Assembly (NCBI GenBank): GCA_947632515.1
Contig: CANRPO010000005.1
Span: 62,001-126,000, forward strand
DNA: 64,000 nt
Source: an uncultured Lachnospiraceae bacterium
GTDB taxonomy: Bacteria > Bacillota > Clostridia > Lachnospirales > Lachnospiraceae
Direction: 5' to 3'
Part shown: positions 1-8,365 of the stretch, one piece after another
Layout of the letters: the number at the start of each line of letters is the position of its first letter
How positions within the stretch are numbered: position 1 is the stretch's first letter
The notes under the pieces: generated by a model
Databases searched by the model: none
The model's input: the letters and a program-made list of their open reading frames with translations, nothing else
What the model was told of the DNA's origin: nothing
Made by a program: the position numbers and the translations under genes

Positions 1-1
1 G

Positions 2-679
2 CCGTTTAAGATTACCCCTTTTGACTGGAAGGTAGAGCAGGACGGCATAAGGCAGATTGACGGCAGACAGATGGTTACGGTTATCATCGGGAAGAAACTG
101 ATTAAGGACGGGGCAGGCAGTATCCTGTCGGAGGAGCCGGTGAAAGAGGATATTTGGCAGGAAACCCTTCTTGGTGTCTTCACGGAAAAGAGCGCATACC
201 GGGTAAAGGTAAGACCCGGCAAGGTGCCGGGACTCTTTGTTACCTACGGCGGTGAGATGCTCCCTCATAACGACCGGCTGGAAAAGGATATGGAAAGGCT
301 CATATCTTATCTGGAAACGGCGGACGTTTCCGATGCTGTCGATGTTATGACGGATGGAGTGCTTAACGGAACGATGGAGAAGAGATTCGGCCGGGACACC
401 CAGAAATTCGTAGCCGATGTCAATCGGGCGCTGCAGGCAGAGTACCCGACGGAACTGGTGGTGGAGGCGTTAAAACATCTCTATCTGTCGGAAAAAAGAG
501 ATCTTTCTTTGCCGGGCGCGGCGGAAATGCGTTACATGACGGGAGAGGGACTTGTTCTGGCAGCCGGAAAGGTTTTAAAGGGCAGAGTGAAAGGCATATT
601 TGACGAAGAATATGAGGATGCACTGTTAGATGAACTTCTTTACCGGGTCTTATCCGGAAGACTGTGGGAGAAGGCATAG
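2..679 (+). CDS. Uncharacterised protein, 5' end cut by window edge
   Basis: The reading frame is open from the first bases of the window, so the internal ATG at 71 is probably not the true start and the gene begins upstream. About 225 codons are visible. The product is soluble, acidic and mostly helical, with no signal peptide, membrane segment or motif that I recognise. It is followed after 17 bp by a small membrane-protein gene with its own ribosome site, suggesting one operon running to about 7.2 kb. Function unknown; the coding call is supported by length and by sensible codon use throughout. Confidence 0.7.
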   Translation, partial: PFKITPFDWKVEQDGIRQIDGRQMVTVIIGKKLIKDGAGSILSEEPVKEDIWQETLLGVFTEKSAYRVKVRPGKVPGLFVTYGGEMLPHNDRLEKDMERLISYLETADVSDAVDVMTDGVLNGTMEKRFGRDTQKFVADVNRALQAEYPTELVVEALKHLYLSEKRDLSLPGAAEMRYMTGEGLVLAAGKVLKGRVKGIFDEEYEDALLDELLYRVLSGRLWEKA

Positions 680-696
680 AAAAGAGGAGTAAGGAC

Positions 697-1053
697 ATGA
701 TCAGAGGACAAAATATAGATACTCTTACCGTGATCCGTGACACCACGGCGGGAAGAGTCTCGGTCTGGATGATGGTGATAATGCTTTTCATGCTGTACAT
801 GCTCTATCTGGTGGTGCTGTACAGAATGGAAATGGTGCGTCTGGAGCGTTTCGTAAAGCTGAAACACGATCTGGAACAGGAACTTTCAGCCTGCAGAAAA
901 AGGATGCCCGGCGGTGTGCAGACGGAAACTAAACCAAACGGGAAATTTCCATCCATAAACATAAAGAAATCAGAAAACAGGGAATCAGCCGCAGAAGACA
1001 CGGAAACGATAAATCATTTTAACGATTTGAAACATAACCATAGAAGGTGGTAG
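697..1053 (+). CDS. Small single-pass membrane protein
   Basis: 118 residues from the ATG at 697, chosen because AGGAGTAAGGA lies just before it; an upstream in-frame ATG at 664 overlaps the previous gene and lacks a ribosome site. Residues about 22-42 form one strongly hydrophobic segment rich in Met, Leu and Val (WMMVIMLFMLYMLYLVVLY), followed by a charged coiled-coil-like stretch and a polar tail. This is the topology of a small bitopic membrane protein with a cytoplasmic or periplasmic coil. No family is recognised. It is probably co-transcribed with its neighbours. Confidence 0.6.
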   Translation: MIRGQNIDTLTVIRDTTAGRVSVWMMVIMLFMLYMLYLVVLYRMEMVRLERFVKLKHDLEQELSACRKRMPGGVQTETKPNGKFPSINIKKSENRESAAEDTETINHFNDLKHNHRRW

Positions 1054-1059
1054 CGGCTT

Positions 1060-1521
1060 ATGCAGGAAACAAAGACAAATGACATGGTACTGTATCACGG
1101 ATATAGGGTATATCGGGACGGCAGGATCCTCTCGAAAAGGGGTAGGGAAATACAAAGCTATTATTTTACCTATCCCAACTCCCATGTATCTCTGACAATC
1201 GACGGCAAGGTGGTCAAAAAGAACAAAGCGCTGCTTATTTATAATCTGTTCTCCGAGGCGCCGGCAGATACGTCAATAAACGTATTGCGGTTTAAGGACG
1301 GCAATACGGCAAACGCGGATTTTGATAACCTCTACCTGGTAAGCAGAAAGGAGCATTACAAGGAATGTAGGGAACAGGGCCGCGGCAGCAACCGGTTCGA
1401 TGCCAAGACAAAAAAGAAGATCAGAAGGGAATATTACGGGAAAAATGTGTCTTTGCGGGCGCTGTGCAGTAAGTACGGCTGTTCCCTTTTGACCATACAG
1501 AAGATCGTAAACCAGACATAA
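1060..1521 (+). CDS. Degenerate HNH/NUMOD-type endonuclease-like protein
   Basis: 153 residues. The N-terminus resembles the NUMOD4-type element of phage homing endonucleases (YRVYRDGRILSKRG). Residues about 65-100 resemble the HNH_3 core (IYNLFSEAP...RFKDGNTANADFDNLYLVS), where active homologues usually carry NHIDGN followed by NxxxNLEW. Here the catalytic His is replaced by Phe, so nuclease activity is doubtful. The C-terminus (residues about 125-153) reads like a small helix-turn-helix (SLRALCSKYGCSLLTIQKI). It could be a DNA-binding protein derived from a homing endonuclease. The family link is by motif pattern only. Confidence 0.55.
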   Translation: MQETKTNDMVLYHGYRVYRDGRILSKRGREIQSYYFTYPNSHVSLTIDGKVVKKNKALLIYNLFSEAPADTSINVLRFKDGNTANADFDNLYLVSRKEHYKECREQGRGSNRFDAKTKKKIRREYYGKNVSLRALCSKYGCSLLTIQKIVNQT

Positions 1522-1554
1522 ATTTTTCAGAAAAGAATGGAGGAGAGAAAGAAG

Positions 1555-1728
1555 ATGGAAAATGACATGTTCGTTATGCCAAACGGCGTTGTGAATCGTG
1601 AAAAAAATGTTGTTCCGATCGAGTTTGAACCTTTTACGGATGCCACTTATCCGGTTGAATCGGTACGGATCATGAAATACTATCGAAAATTACGGAGACG
1701 GAAGGGATCAAAGAGTCATGTATTGTAA
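1555..1728 (+). CDS. Small protein of the element's PNGV family
   Basis: 57 residues from the ATG at 1555, preceded by GGAGGAGAGAAAGAAG. It carries the pattern PNGV-(9)-PIEFEP-(9)-ESVRIMKYY. A second copy of this layout is encoded at 32701-32907 (PNGV, PIEYEP, EKIMKY), so the two are paralogues within one window. Its end overlaps the following lipoprotein gene by 11 bp, implying translational coupling. Function unknown. The conserved KY near the end and the acidic middle suggest a small adaptor, but that is a guess. Confidence 0.6.
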   Translation: MENDMFVMPNGVVNREKNVVPIEFEPFTDATYPVESVRIMKYYRKLRRRKGSKSHVL

Positions 1729-3157
1729 GCATTTCAGAAAAACGGCTGTTCTGCTGTTTCTTTTGCTGCCGGCATTGTTTCTGTCCGGCTGTGAAAAGCA
1801 GATCTTTCAGGATAAAGGGGCCAAGTACAGGCTGAAGGCTGTAAATGACTCTGCGCTTGCCGCGGATGTCTATTACGTCAAGGACGGTACGAAGTTCTAT
1901 GAAGTGCATGAGCTGAACCGTTCGGGAAGTGGAAGGGATCCTGATGCCTCGAAATGCGCCTGGGCGGTTAAGGATGAAACCCTGATTCCGTCTTATTACA
2001 AAAACGAGCTTATAGCCAGGGCGGGCAAAAAGATCGACAGGGATGCTTTGACCCTTGAACGGTTCCGGGACTGCGGCTATTCCATAGCTCTGCACGGTGC
2101 GGAGTACGAAGACGGCTATATATCCTTTAAGGCGTCCTCATGCACCATCAAGGGAACTTCCGCAAGGAGCGCTTTTGAAACGGATAAATCCGACAACATC
2201 CTCATTGAAACCATCAACGGCGTGCCCGTGAATGAAACGATGCTGAATGAGGCGGGGATCATAACGGGCATGGAAATGAATAAGGACTACGAAATTACCT
2301 ATTATGCGGGAACCTATTACGGCAGCGCGGTGGTAACTGCAGACACCCATTTTTTCCAGAGCTACGAGATATATTCCCTAAACGACATTGAGATCACGAA
2401 AAACGGATATGTATCTATCAGACTGCCGGATGATCTGGAGTGCGGCTATTACGATATAGACGGCGCCGGGTTCTTTAAGTATTACAACTTCAAAAAAGCA
2501 GACGGTGACACGGCGGAAGTGGACTACAACGTGCCCTATTATGATTCGGAGGAAGACCAGATTTTGGCTTATTCCCAACAGTTTGTCTTCAACTTGGACT
2601 ATGCGGCCAAAAACATGTCGGTGCAGGCGACTTTTGATCCGAATACCGTAACCAATGCCTCCGGCAAGGTCATAATGCTTTTGACAACGCCGGACGGCAG
2701 GCATATGAAGGTGGAAACGGAAAAAGAGACAGGGGAGATCATCTGTGATATGGAGGAATCCATGCCGGGGGAGTGGCTGGTAAACTTAACACCCCAGAGC
2801 ATGTCGATCACGGATGTGCAGATTGTTTCCAATGAAGAGGCGGCCGAGGCCACCAAGGAGGTCTATAACCTGAATTTTGACAGGGATATGACGGGAGTTG
2901 TCCTAACCTTACGGTATGAAGGAAATGGAGATGTTACGGCCCGGATCACGGATAAAGACGGTAAAAGCTATGAGATGGTGCAAAAAAAGGGGCAATACAA
3001 CGAAACGGTCCACACCTTAGAGTACAGTTTCGCTTATCTGCCGTCCGGCGAGTACAAAATCAACGTGTTCCATTATCCGGATACCAAAATACTGGAGGCA
3101 GACTATTATTTGTCGGAAGAAGTAAAAGACGTTGACATCATCACCGTTGAGGAATAA
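1718..3157 (+). CDS. Secreted lipoprotein, uncharacterised
   Basis: 479 residues with a classic lipoprotein signal: basic start, hydrophobic core LLFLLLPALF and lipobox LSGC at residues about 22-25. The mature protein should be lipid-anchored on the outer face of the cytoplasmic membrane. The body is rich in Tyr, Asp and beta-type segments and has no domain I can name. It starts inside the end of the preceding small gene and is followed by a short soluble protein and a second lipoprotein (3652-5199). The three genes look like one surface-associated operon. Confidence 0.8.
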   Translation: MYCKHFRKTAVLLFLLLPALFLSGCEKQIFQDKGAKYRLKAVNDSALAADVYYVKDGTKFYEVHELNRSGSGRDPDASKCAWAVKDETLIPSYYKNELIARAGKKIDRDALTLERFRDCGYSIALHGAEYEDGYISFKASSCTIKGTSARSAFETDKSDNILIETINGVPVNETMLNEAGIITGMEMNKDYEITYYAGTYYGSAVVTADTHFFQSYEIYSLNDIEITKNGYVSIRLPDDLECGYYDIDGAGFFKYYNFKKADGDTAEVDYNVPYYDSEEDQILAYSQQFVFNLDYAAKNMSVQATFDPNTVTNASGKVIMLLTTPDGRHMKVETEKETGEIICDMEESMPGEWLVNLTPQSMSITDVQIVSNEEAAEATKEVYNLNFDRDMTGVVLTLRYEGNGDVTARITDKDGKSYEMVQKKGQYNETVHTLEYSFAYLPSGEYKINVFHYPDTKILEADYYLSEEVKDVDIITVEE

Positions 3158-3174
3158 AGGAGGGTAATAAAACA

Positions 3175-3606
3175 ATGGAGATGGCTTATGTTTCGCTATA
3201 TATCGGGGATCAAAACAAGGGAAAAAGAGATTCGGGCCTGAAAATAATGGCAGAACGGATCCTTGCGGCGGATGAGAAAGCCGCCGTTTACGTCATCGGA
3301 AAAAATGAGTGGGGATCAGCGTTTGAAAACCGGGTAAATCTGTCGGAAAAGGTCAGCTATGAGGAACTGAAGGCGGTGCGTGACAGTATCGTTTTCTTCG
3401 ATCAGGAATCCTACAGCGAGCAGGATAAAAATATCATACGCAGGATATGTATTCTGGCTCCGATGCACGAAAACAGGGTTGTCGTGTGTTTGTCCGATCC
3501 GGACGGGGAAAAAGAGGTTGACAAAACGATTCTGAAACTGTGTGCACATGTGTACACGGCAGATTCATCGTCTGTTTTTCCTTTAACGGAGCAGTCCAAA
3601 ATATGA
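3175..3606 (+). CDS. Uncharacterised soluble protein between two lipoproteins
   Basis: 143 residues with an AGGAGGGTAATAAAACA ribosome site. The alternating beta/alpha pattern (MAYVSLYIGD, AAVYVIG, SIVFFDQE, RVVVCLSDPDG) resembles a small Rossmann-like or P-loop-like fold, but no Walker A motif is present, so I do not assign nucleotide binding. It sits between two lipoprotein genes and probably acts with them. Function unknown. Confidence 0.65.
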   Translation: MEMAYVSLYIGDQNKGKRDSGLKIMAERILAADEKAAVYVIGKNEWGSAFENRVNLSEKVSYEELKAVRDSIVFFDQESYSEQDKNIIRRICILAPMHENRVVVCLSDPDGEKEVDKTILKLCAHVYTADSSSVFPLTEQSKI

Positions 3607-3651
3607 TCCCATACCGTACATACACGGAAAATCGGATCCGGGGAGAAAAAA

Positions 3652-5199
3652 ATGAGACAGAAAAAGTTATACGCAGGAATCTCCGCAGCGCTTATGATCC
3701 TTCTGCTTACGGGCTGCGGTAAAAACAGGGAGATCTACGACAGCGGAAGGGACGGCTACACCGGTATAACGGCAGTTGAGGGCATCAGCTTTGACGTGAT
3801 GAGTGAGGTTGCCAGAAATGCCACCGCAATAACCAACATATCCGAGGATATGTCCTTTGAATCCAATCAGACCTACGTTTATAAAGACGGCGGAACACAG
3901 TATTTTATCTTCCGCATGGATTCTATCGTCTTTGCGGCCCAGAAAGGCACAAATTTCGGCCTGCGGGAGGCCGGGGATAAACTGGCGGCTCTGCAGGATG
4001 GGAACATCATGGGTATTTATTTCACAAGCCCGAGAAAGAAACTGGACTTTGTGGAAGATGAAAAAAACGGTATTTACAAACTTTCCGCTACCGTAACCGC
4101 CCAGGTGGCCGTAACCAGCGAACTCTACAATGACTTCGCAGGACGTTTTTCCTATATCAATGACGGTACGGATGAATGGGCCCTGTTTGTCGGCTCCAGG
4201 GGAGAAGATTTCCGGAATCTGAAGGACGAGACACGGGAGGTCATCACCTATATGGCGGCGTCCATGGCCATCCGTGAGCCGCAGATCGAAAAAAAGGAGA
4301 AACTGCCTGCAATATCGCTTGGCGGAGAAGAGGAAACCGCAGCCCCGTCAGTCAGTGAAAACGGCATGAAACCGGAAGAAACCCCTTCGGAAAGCCCTAA
4401 GCAGGAGTCAGATACCTCCGGAGAATCCGAAACGGGGAGCGGTGATTCCCTTCCGTCCGATGTGCTGTCGGAAAATACACCTGATGCGGATCCCGTTAAG
4501 CCGGACGATGCCCCGTCTTCTCCCGTTACGAATGATATGCTGCCGGAAGAGCCTCCGGAAATCATAGAGGTGGAAGAGATACCCGCAGAAACGGAAGAAA
4601 CTGATAAGGACAATGGAAAGAAGGAAGAGATAACCGGCAGTGCGGACGATCAGACATCGGTAAAACCGACGGTCCGCGCCGACAACCAGAGAGCGGCGAA
4701 ACCCCGCGCGGACGGAACCGTATACAGTTCTGACATTTACAGTATGCTTTCCCTTGGGAAAAAGGCATATGCCACCGCGCTTTTATCGGAAGATACATGC
4801 TCCGGAACCGTGGAAGTCTGTGCGGACCGGATCCTGATCGGCAAAGAGGCGGCGGATCTTATTCGCAAGGCTTTCTCAGAGGGCAGGATATACGGAGAAT
4901 ATTTTGAGGCGCCGGAGGGCTGCATGTGGCACGCCGTTCATTATACGGTGGCTTATCCGGAGAACGCGGACGGCTACATAAACGTGAAACTGCGGGGCAT
5001 GGACGGAGAAGATCTGCGGTTCCGCGGGATTGTTTATCCCCACAGATCTTATGACATCAAAATTTCGGATAAGGAATTTTATGCTTTTTACGCTGTACCC
5101 AACGGCTGTCCGGAGTACGTTCTGGAGCTTGGGGAGGGAAATGTTGACAATGCGGAAAACGGGATGATGGCGGCCTATTACAGATATGTAAAAGACTAG
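3652..5199 (+). CDS. Lipoprotein with Pro/Glu/Ser-rich linker
   Basis: 515 residues. The lipobox LTGC at about residues 21-24 follows a hydrophobic signal. Three parts are visible: an N-terminal folded domain (about 40-205), a long low-complexity linker rich in Pro, Glu, Ser and Thr (about 210-345), and a C-terminal domain (about 355-515). The linker is typical of Gram-positive surface proteins that must reach across the cell wall. No catalytic motif is recognised. Together with the lipoprotein at 1718-3157 it suggests cell-surface modification encoded by the element. Confidence 0.8.
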   Translation: MRQKKLYAGISAALMILLLTGCGKNREIYDSGRDGYTGITAVEGISFDVMSEVARNATAITNISEDMSFESNQTYVYKDGGTQYFIFRMDSIVFAAQKGTNFGLREAGDKLAALQDGNIMGIYFTSPRKKLDFVEDEKNGIYKLSATVTAQVAVTSELYNDFAGRFSYINDGTDEWALFVGSRGEDFRNLKDETREVITYMAASMAIREPQIEKKEKLPAISLGGEEETAAPSVSENGMKPEETPSESPKQESDTSGESETGSGDSLPSDVLSENTPDADPVKPDDAPSSPVTNDMLPEEPPEIIEVEEIPAETEETDKDNGKKEEITGSADDQTSVKPTVRADNQRAAKPRADGTVYSSDIYSMLSLGKKAYATALLSEDTCSGTVEVCADRILIGKEAADLIRKAFSEGRIYGEYFEAPEGCMWHAVHYTVAYPENADGYINVKLRGMDGEDLRFRGIVYPHRSYDIKISDKEFYAFYAVPNGCPEYVLELGEGNVDNAENGMMAAYYRYVKD

Positions 5200-5205
5200 G
5201 AGGTA

Positions 5206-5727
5206 ATGATGGCATATTGGGATTCATATGAAAAAAAACAACCGGCGAAGAAAGCGGTAGCTGCAGCCAGAAAGAAAAATAACAAAAAAAATATGGAAAG
5301 CATACGGGATGTGGGAAGGATGGCGAGAGATGAGGGAATGACATACGGCCAGTATACTGCAAAGCAGGTCGCGCAGGAGTTAAACGAGAAAGAAAACCGT
5401 AAGTCGGATCTGAAAATGCAGAAAGCGATCAATTTCCTGCGATATGAATGGAGTTGTACGAATGCTGACAGCAAACAACTGATTCTGTGTACCCTTTTGT
5501 ACATACAGGGGCAGCCGCACAGGGAGGCAGCCTTGTGCAGAATCAAGCGGTACATACGTTTCGGGGATGGTATCGGATTTCACGATCTGTTTTTGCATCT
5601 GCGTGAATCAGACCCCGCGAGGACTGAGTACGGCCCCTATATCAACGGAGAAAAACAGATTGGTGACGTATTTCAGGATTTCGGGGTATCTTTTCTTGAT
5701 TTTGCCGAGGCTGCAGAGCTGCTGTGA
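5206..5727 (+). CDS. Uncharacterised basic protein
   Basis: 173 residues. Two ATG codons are adjacent (5206 and 5209); the second is better spaced from AGGAGGT, so the protein may be one residue shorter. The first 30 residues are Lys/Ala-rich (KKAVAAARKKNNKK), suggesting nucleic-acid contact. The remainder is helical with an acidic C-terminus. The methyltransferase gene follows after 9 bp, so the two may be functionally linked. No family recognised. Confidence 0.65.
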   Translation: MMAYWDSYEKKQPAKKAVAAARKKNNKKNMESIRDVGRMARDEGMTYGQYTAKQVAQELNEKENRKSDLKMQKAINFLRYEWSCTNADSKQLILCTLLYIQGQPHREAALCRIKRYIRFGDGIGFHDLFLHLRESDPARTEYGPYINGEKQIGDVFQDFGVSFLDFAEAAELL

Positions 5728-5736
5728 GGAATTGCC

Positions 5737-6654
5737 ATGTTTGAGATAAATCCGTTTGAACTCTGGGGGGGGGACTGCTTTACGCTGATGAATCGGATCC
5801 CCGATAAATCCGTTGACTGCATTATGACTGATATGCCGTATGGTCAGACCAAGAGAAACAAGTGGGATGTTTTGGTTCCCCTTAATGATTATGTGCTGCA
5901 TCCGGATAATGGAAAACCGCTTTCCTATGATGATTTTCTATTGTATTGCTTTCAAACCGGTGCATATAATTATTCCGATGCCACCATGTATTTCAAGGAA
6001 AATAAACGTCCGGGACTCTGGACGCATTATAAAAGGATCGTCAAAGACAACGGCGCGGTCATCCTTTTTGCAAACGGCAGTTTCACGGCGGCGTTAATGG
6101 ACAGTAACCGCTCCATGTGGCGCTACAACCTTATCTGGGAGAAAACCCAGACTACCGGATTTCAGAATGTAAACAGGATGCCGCTGAGAAGTCATGAAGA
6201 TATGTGCGTTTTTTACATGAAACCGCCCGTGTTCCATCCGCAAAAGACACAAGGGCATAAAAGAAAAGTAAGCAGAGCGGAACATCAGAAAAACAGAAAC
6301 AGTTTGGATTATAACGAAATAAACAGTCATAGCTATGACAGCTCAGAACGCTATCAGAAAAGCATATGGCGATATGCCAGGGACACACAGCGGGAGGCTC
6401 TGCATCCCACGCAGAAACCCGTGGCGCTGATGGTAGAACTGATGAAAACCTATACGGATCCCGGCGACGTGGTGCTTGATTCCTTCGCGGGAGTTATGAC
6501 CACGGGTGTGGCGGCTGTCCTTACGGGCAGAAAAACGATCTGTATCGAAAAAAATCCGACATACTTTGACCGCGGACTCTACCGCGTTTTGAAAACGTAT
6601 TTCACGAAAATAAATGAGAACACAGGAGGGTCACATGGAGAAGAAATCCATTGA
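5737..6654 (+). CDS. DNA methyltransferase, N6-adenine/N4-cytosine type
   Basis: 305 residues. The catalytic motif IV reads DMPY near residue 30 and the SAM-binding motif I reads VLDSFAGVMTTG near residue 250, after a HPTQKP segment. The order IV, then target recognition, then I is that of beta-class amino methyltransferases such as those of phages. No restriction endonuclease lies nearby, so self-protection or epigenetic control is more likely than a restriction-modification pair. A run of nine G at 5765-5773 sits within codons 10-13 and is in frame as sequenced; one slip would abolish the protein, so expression could be phase-variable. Confidence 0.85.
   Translation: MFEINPFELWGGDCFTLMNRIPDKSVDCIMTDMPYGQTKRNKWDVLVPLNDYVLHPDNGKPLSYDDFLLYCFQTGAYNYSDATMYFKENKRPGLWTHYKRIVKDNGAVILFANGSFTAALMDSNRSMWRYNLIWEKTQTTGFQNVNRMPLRSHEDMCVFYMKPPVFHPQKTQGHKRKVSRAEHQKNRNSLDYNEINSHSYDSSERYQKSIWRYARDTQREALHPTQKPVALMVELMKTYTDPGDVVLDSFAGVMTTGVAAVLTGRKTICIEKNPTYFDRGLYRVLKTYFTKINENTGGSHGEEIH
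5765..5773 (+). repeat. G9 homopolymer in methyltransferase start
   Basis: Nine consecutive G inside the first 13 codons (ELWGGDC). The frame is intact with nine. It is one of five G9 tracts in the window, always G on the plus strand. Confidence 0.9.
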
Positions 6655-7237
6655 ACAAAGGGCGCGTCTTATGCTTGACGGCGTGATCATAGAGCCTGAT
6701 ACGGCTGAGATTCTGTCTTCCCTGAAAGAATACAGTAACAGGACGTTTGTACACAGTCTTAATGTAGCATTTATATCCATCCAGATCGGTCTTGATTGGG
6801 GGTTTGACGAGTCGAGGATCGTCAACCTGGCCAAAGGAGCGGTTTTACATGATATTGGAAAAATAAAAATCCCGCTCTCGATTCTGGAAAAAAAGGACGC
6901 TCTCACGGAAGAAGAGTTTGCCCGGATCAGGCTGCACCCGGTATATGGCTATGAGCTGGCACGGAAACGTGGCTATGGCTCTCCCGTGCTTGATATTATC
7001 CTGCATCACCATGAACATATCGACGGATCCGGTTACCCTGACGGGCATAAAGTGACGGGGCTTTCCCTGGAAACACAGATTGTCTCCGTGGTGGACACAT
7101 GGGATGCCATGACCAGCACGCGCAGCTATAAGCCGGAACTGTCCGGGCAGGATGCCATGTTGGAACTGGCCGACTTTACCGACAGTTTTTACAATACCGA
7201 GGCGGTCAGAGGGCTTAGAAACGTGACGGACAAGTAA
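6635..7237 (+). CDS. HD-GYP domain protein
   Basis: 200 residues from the ATG at 6635 (preceded by AGGAGGGTCAC). Motifs in order: HSLNVAF, HDIGK (metal-binding HD), HHHEHIDGSGYP containing the GYP signature, and VDTWDAMTSTRSY. These are the conserved residues of HD-GYP phosphodiesterases, which hydrolyse cyclic di-GMP or related dinucleotides. The protein lacks a receiver or sensor domain, so it is a stand-alone catalytic unit. It could lower second-messenger levels in the host and alter motility or surface state, consistent with the chemoreceptor encoded at 46807. Last gene before a strong promoter and RNA block. Confidence 0.85.
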   Translation: MEKKSIEQRARLMLDGVIIEPDTAEILSSLKEYSNRTFVHSLNVAFISIQIGLDWGFDESRIVNLAKGAVLHDIGKIKIPLSILEKKDALTEEEFARIRLHPVYGYELARKRGYGSPVLDIILHHHEHIDGSGYPDGHKVTGLSLETQIVSVVDTWDAMTSTRSYKPELSGQDAMLELADFTDSFYNTEAVRGLRNVTDK

Positions 7238-7251
7238 TCTGCAAAAAAATA

Positions 7252-7284
7252 TTGACAAATGTTGCGGATATTGTATAATATACA
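7252..7284 (+). promoter_or_regulatory. Promoter with palindromic -10 (class B)
   Basis: TTGACA at 7252-7257 and TATAAT at 7274-7279, 16 bp apart. The -10 lies in TTGTATAATATACA, nearly the palindrome TTGTATAATATACAA seen at other promoters in the window. It drives the small RNA that follows. Confidence 0.8.
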
Positions 7285-7285
7285 T

Positions 7286-7529
7286 AGTTCATTTTAGAAC
7301 CTCCGTACTAAGTGAACTGGCCTATATGACCGGAGCGGCAAAAGTATCAGAGGAGATACGCCTGCAGACAGCTGTATGGCGGGCCGTTGCAGGAGGGTCG
7401 AACATCAGTGTTCGGTTGCCGCGTTGCCGGACTATCCACCCGGCAGTACTTTTCATTTTCGATCCAATCCTAATCTACAGATTTCCCCGCGGATGTAGCC
7501 GCGGGGAAATCTGTTTTCTGGTTTTTTTC
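7286..7529 (+). ncRNA. Candidate structured small RNA, about 245 nt
   Basis: This stretch has its own promoter and ends in a very strong intrinsic terminator but has no convincing reading frame. Visible pairing: AGTTCA with TGAACT at the 5' end enclosing a CCTCC segment, GTATC with GATAC enclosing AGAGGA, and the terminal hairpin. The CCTCC and GAGGA segments could pair with each other or with ribosome sites in mRNA. I do not recognise it as 6S, SRP, tmRNA or RNase P RNA. Its position just before a tRNA-containing block is reminiscent of ornate phage RNAs, but the identity is open. Confidence 0.6.
7477..7529 (+). terminator. Strong intrinsic terminator
   Basis: A 16-bp perfect stem (ACAGATTTCCCCGCGG with its complement at 7499-7514) is followed by TTTT and then TTTTTTT. 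Confidence 0.9.
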
Positions 7530-7549
7530 GTTTAATGTGTAAATATATA

Positions 7550-7577
7550 TTGACATATTTTAATTATAAGGTATAAT
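7550..7577 (+). promoter_or_regulatory. Class B promoter for the tRNA-like/XRE transcript
   Basis: TTGACA at 7550-7555, a 16-bp spacer, TATAAT at 7572-7577. The -35 sits in the conserved box ATATTGACATAT shared with five other promoters of the window. Confidence 0.8.
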
Positions 7578-7583
7578 ATACAA

Positions 7584-8030
7584 TGTAAACGGAAGATGAC
7601 CGGGTGTACAAAAACACCTGAGAAGTTGATGTTTACCCTGTGAGGCTCACACAGGCATAAGATGAGCGGTTGCCTATTAGTTTAACGGGAAAAACGCCGG
7701 GTTGGTCACGGTGGTTCGAATCCGCCATAGGCAATAAGGATAAGAGGCTTGCAAATATCCTTTTACTTCCATACGCTGGCGTAGCCCGTAACTGCGCCAG
7801 AAAAAACTGGTCAAATCACTTGCGTATGGCAAAGCAGAACGGTACGGCGCTTGCTGCTGAAACCCACAAGTGAACTGACTGCATCTCGGAGTATATATTG
7901 AGCAGCGGATGACAAAAGTGAGTTCCCGGTGAATGACAAAGGTGAATTTCCGGTCCGTGTTGGGGAGTTTTCAAGAGATGTCGGGCTTGCCCGGGCCTGT
8001 ATTTGGTTAGCAGGCGGAAACATACAGGGA
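7584..8030 (+). ncRNA. Candidate long structured RNA containing a tRNA-like domain
   Basis: About 450 nt without a good reading frame between a promoter and an XRE gene. Visible stems: GTAAAC with GTTTAC around GGTGT/ACACC; CCTGTG with CACAGG; the tRNA-like fold at 7671-7734; CCATACGC with GCGTATGG enclosing a perfect CTGGCG/CGCCAG stem. This dense nesting is more than expected by chance. Large ornate RNAs of phages and clostridia (GOLLD and ROOL classes) occur beside or around tRNAs, so relation to one of these is plausible. That assignment is inference and needs a covariance search. Confidence 0.5.
7671..7734 (+). tRNA. tRNA-like element with truncated anticodon arm
   Basis: A 64-nt cloverleaf-like fold: acceptor TGCCTAT with ATAGGCA, D arm GTTT/AAAC, T arm GGTGG-TTCGAAT-CCGCC, discriminator A. 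Only about 13 nt separate the D and T arms, so a five-pair anticodon stem plus variable loop cannot form; the segment CCGGGTTGGTCAC gives at best three pairs. It is therefore either a decayed tRNA, a tRNA mimic, or a domain of the larger RNA around it. No isotype is assigned. Confidence 0.55.
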
Positions 8031-8032
8031 AA

Positions 8033-8356
8033 ATGATGAACAATACTTTAGGCGATAAAATTGCTAATTTATTACAAAAAAACGGAATGACTCGGAGGGA
8101 GTTAGCCGGTCGAGTTGGGGTTACAGAAGTTTCTATGAGCAGATATATCAGCAATGAACGTACTCCTAAAAGTACAGTAGTCGCTAAAATCGCAATCGCA
8201 CTACACACTACTTCTGATTACCTCTTAGGTACAGAGAAAGTTGATCCGTTTTATACAGAATACTGTCAAATCCATCGGCTCATTGCCAGAAATGTCTCGA
8301 AGATGTCTATCGAGCAAAAGAAAGAATTGGTGAATGCCCTTTTTGAGTCCGGTTGA
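8033..8356 (+). CDS. XRE-family helix-turn-helix regulator
   Basis: 107 residues from the ATG pair at 8033/8036. The N-terminal 60 residues are a Cro/C1-type helix-turn-helix (GDKIANLLQKNGMTRRELAGRVGVTEVSMSRYISNERTPK), and residues about 65-107 form a helical tail. It lies between the tRNA-like transcript and tRNA-Glu, all apparently on one transcript. Codon use is more A/T-ending than in flanking genes, suggesting separate acquisition. It is one candidate for the repressor that binds the palindromes over the class B promoters. Confidence 0.85.
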   Translation: MMNNTLGDKIANLLQKNGMTRRELAGRVGVTEVSMSRYISNERTPKSTVVAKIAIALHTTSDYLLGTEKVDPFYTEYCQIHRLIARNVSKMSIEQKKELVNALFESG

Positions 8357-8365
8357 AATATCCCA

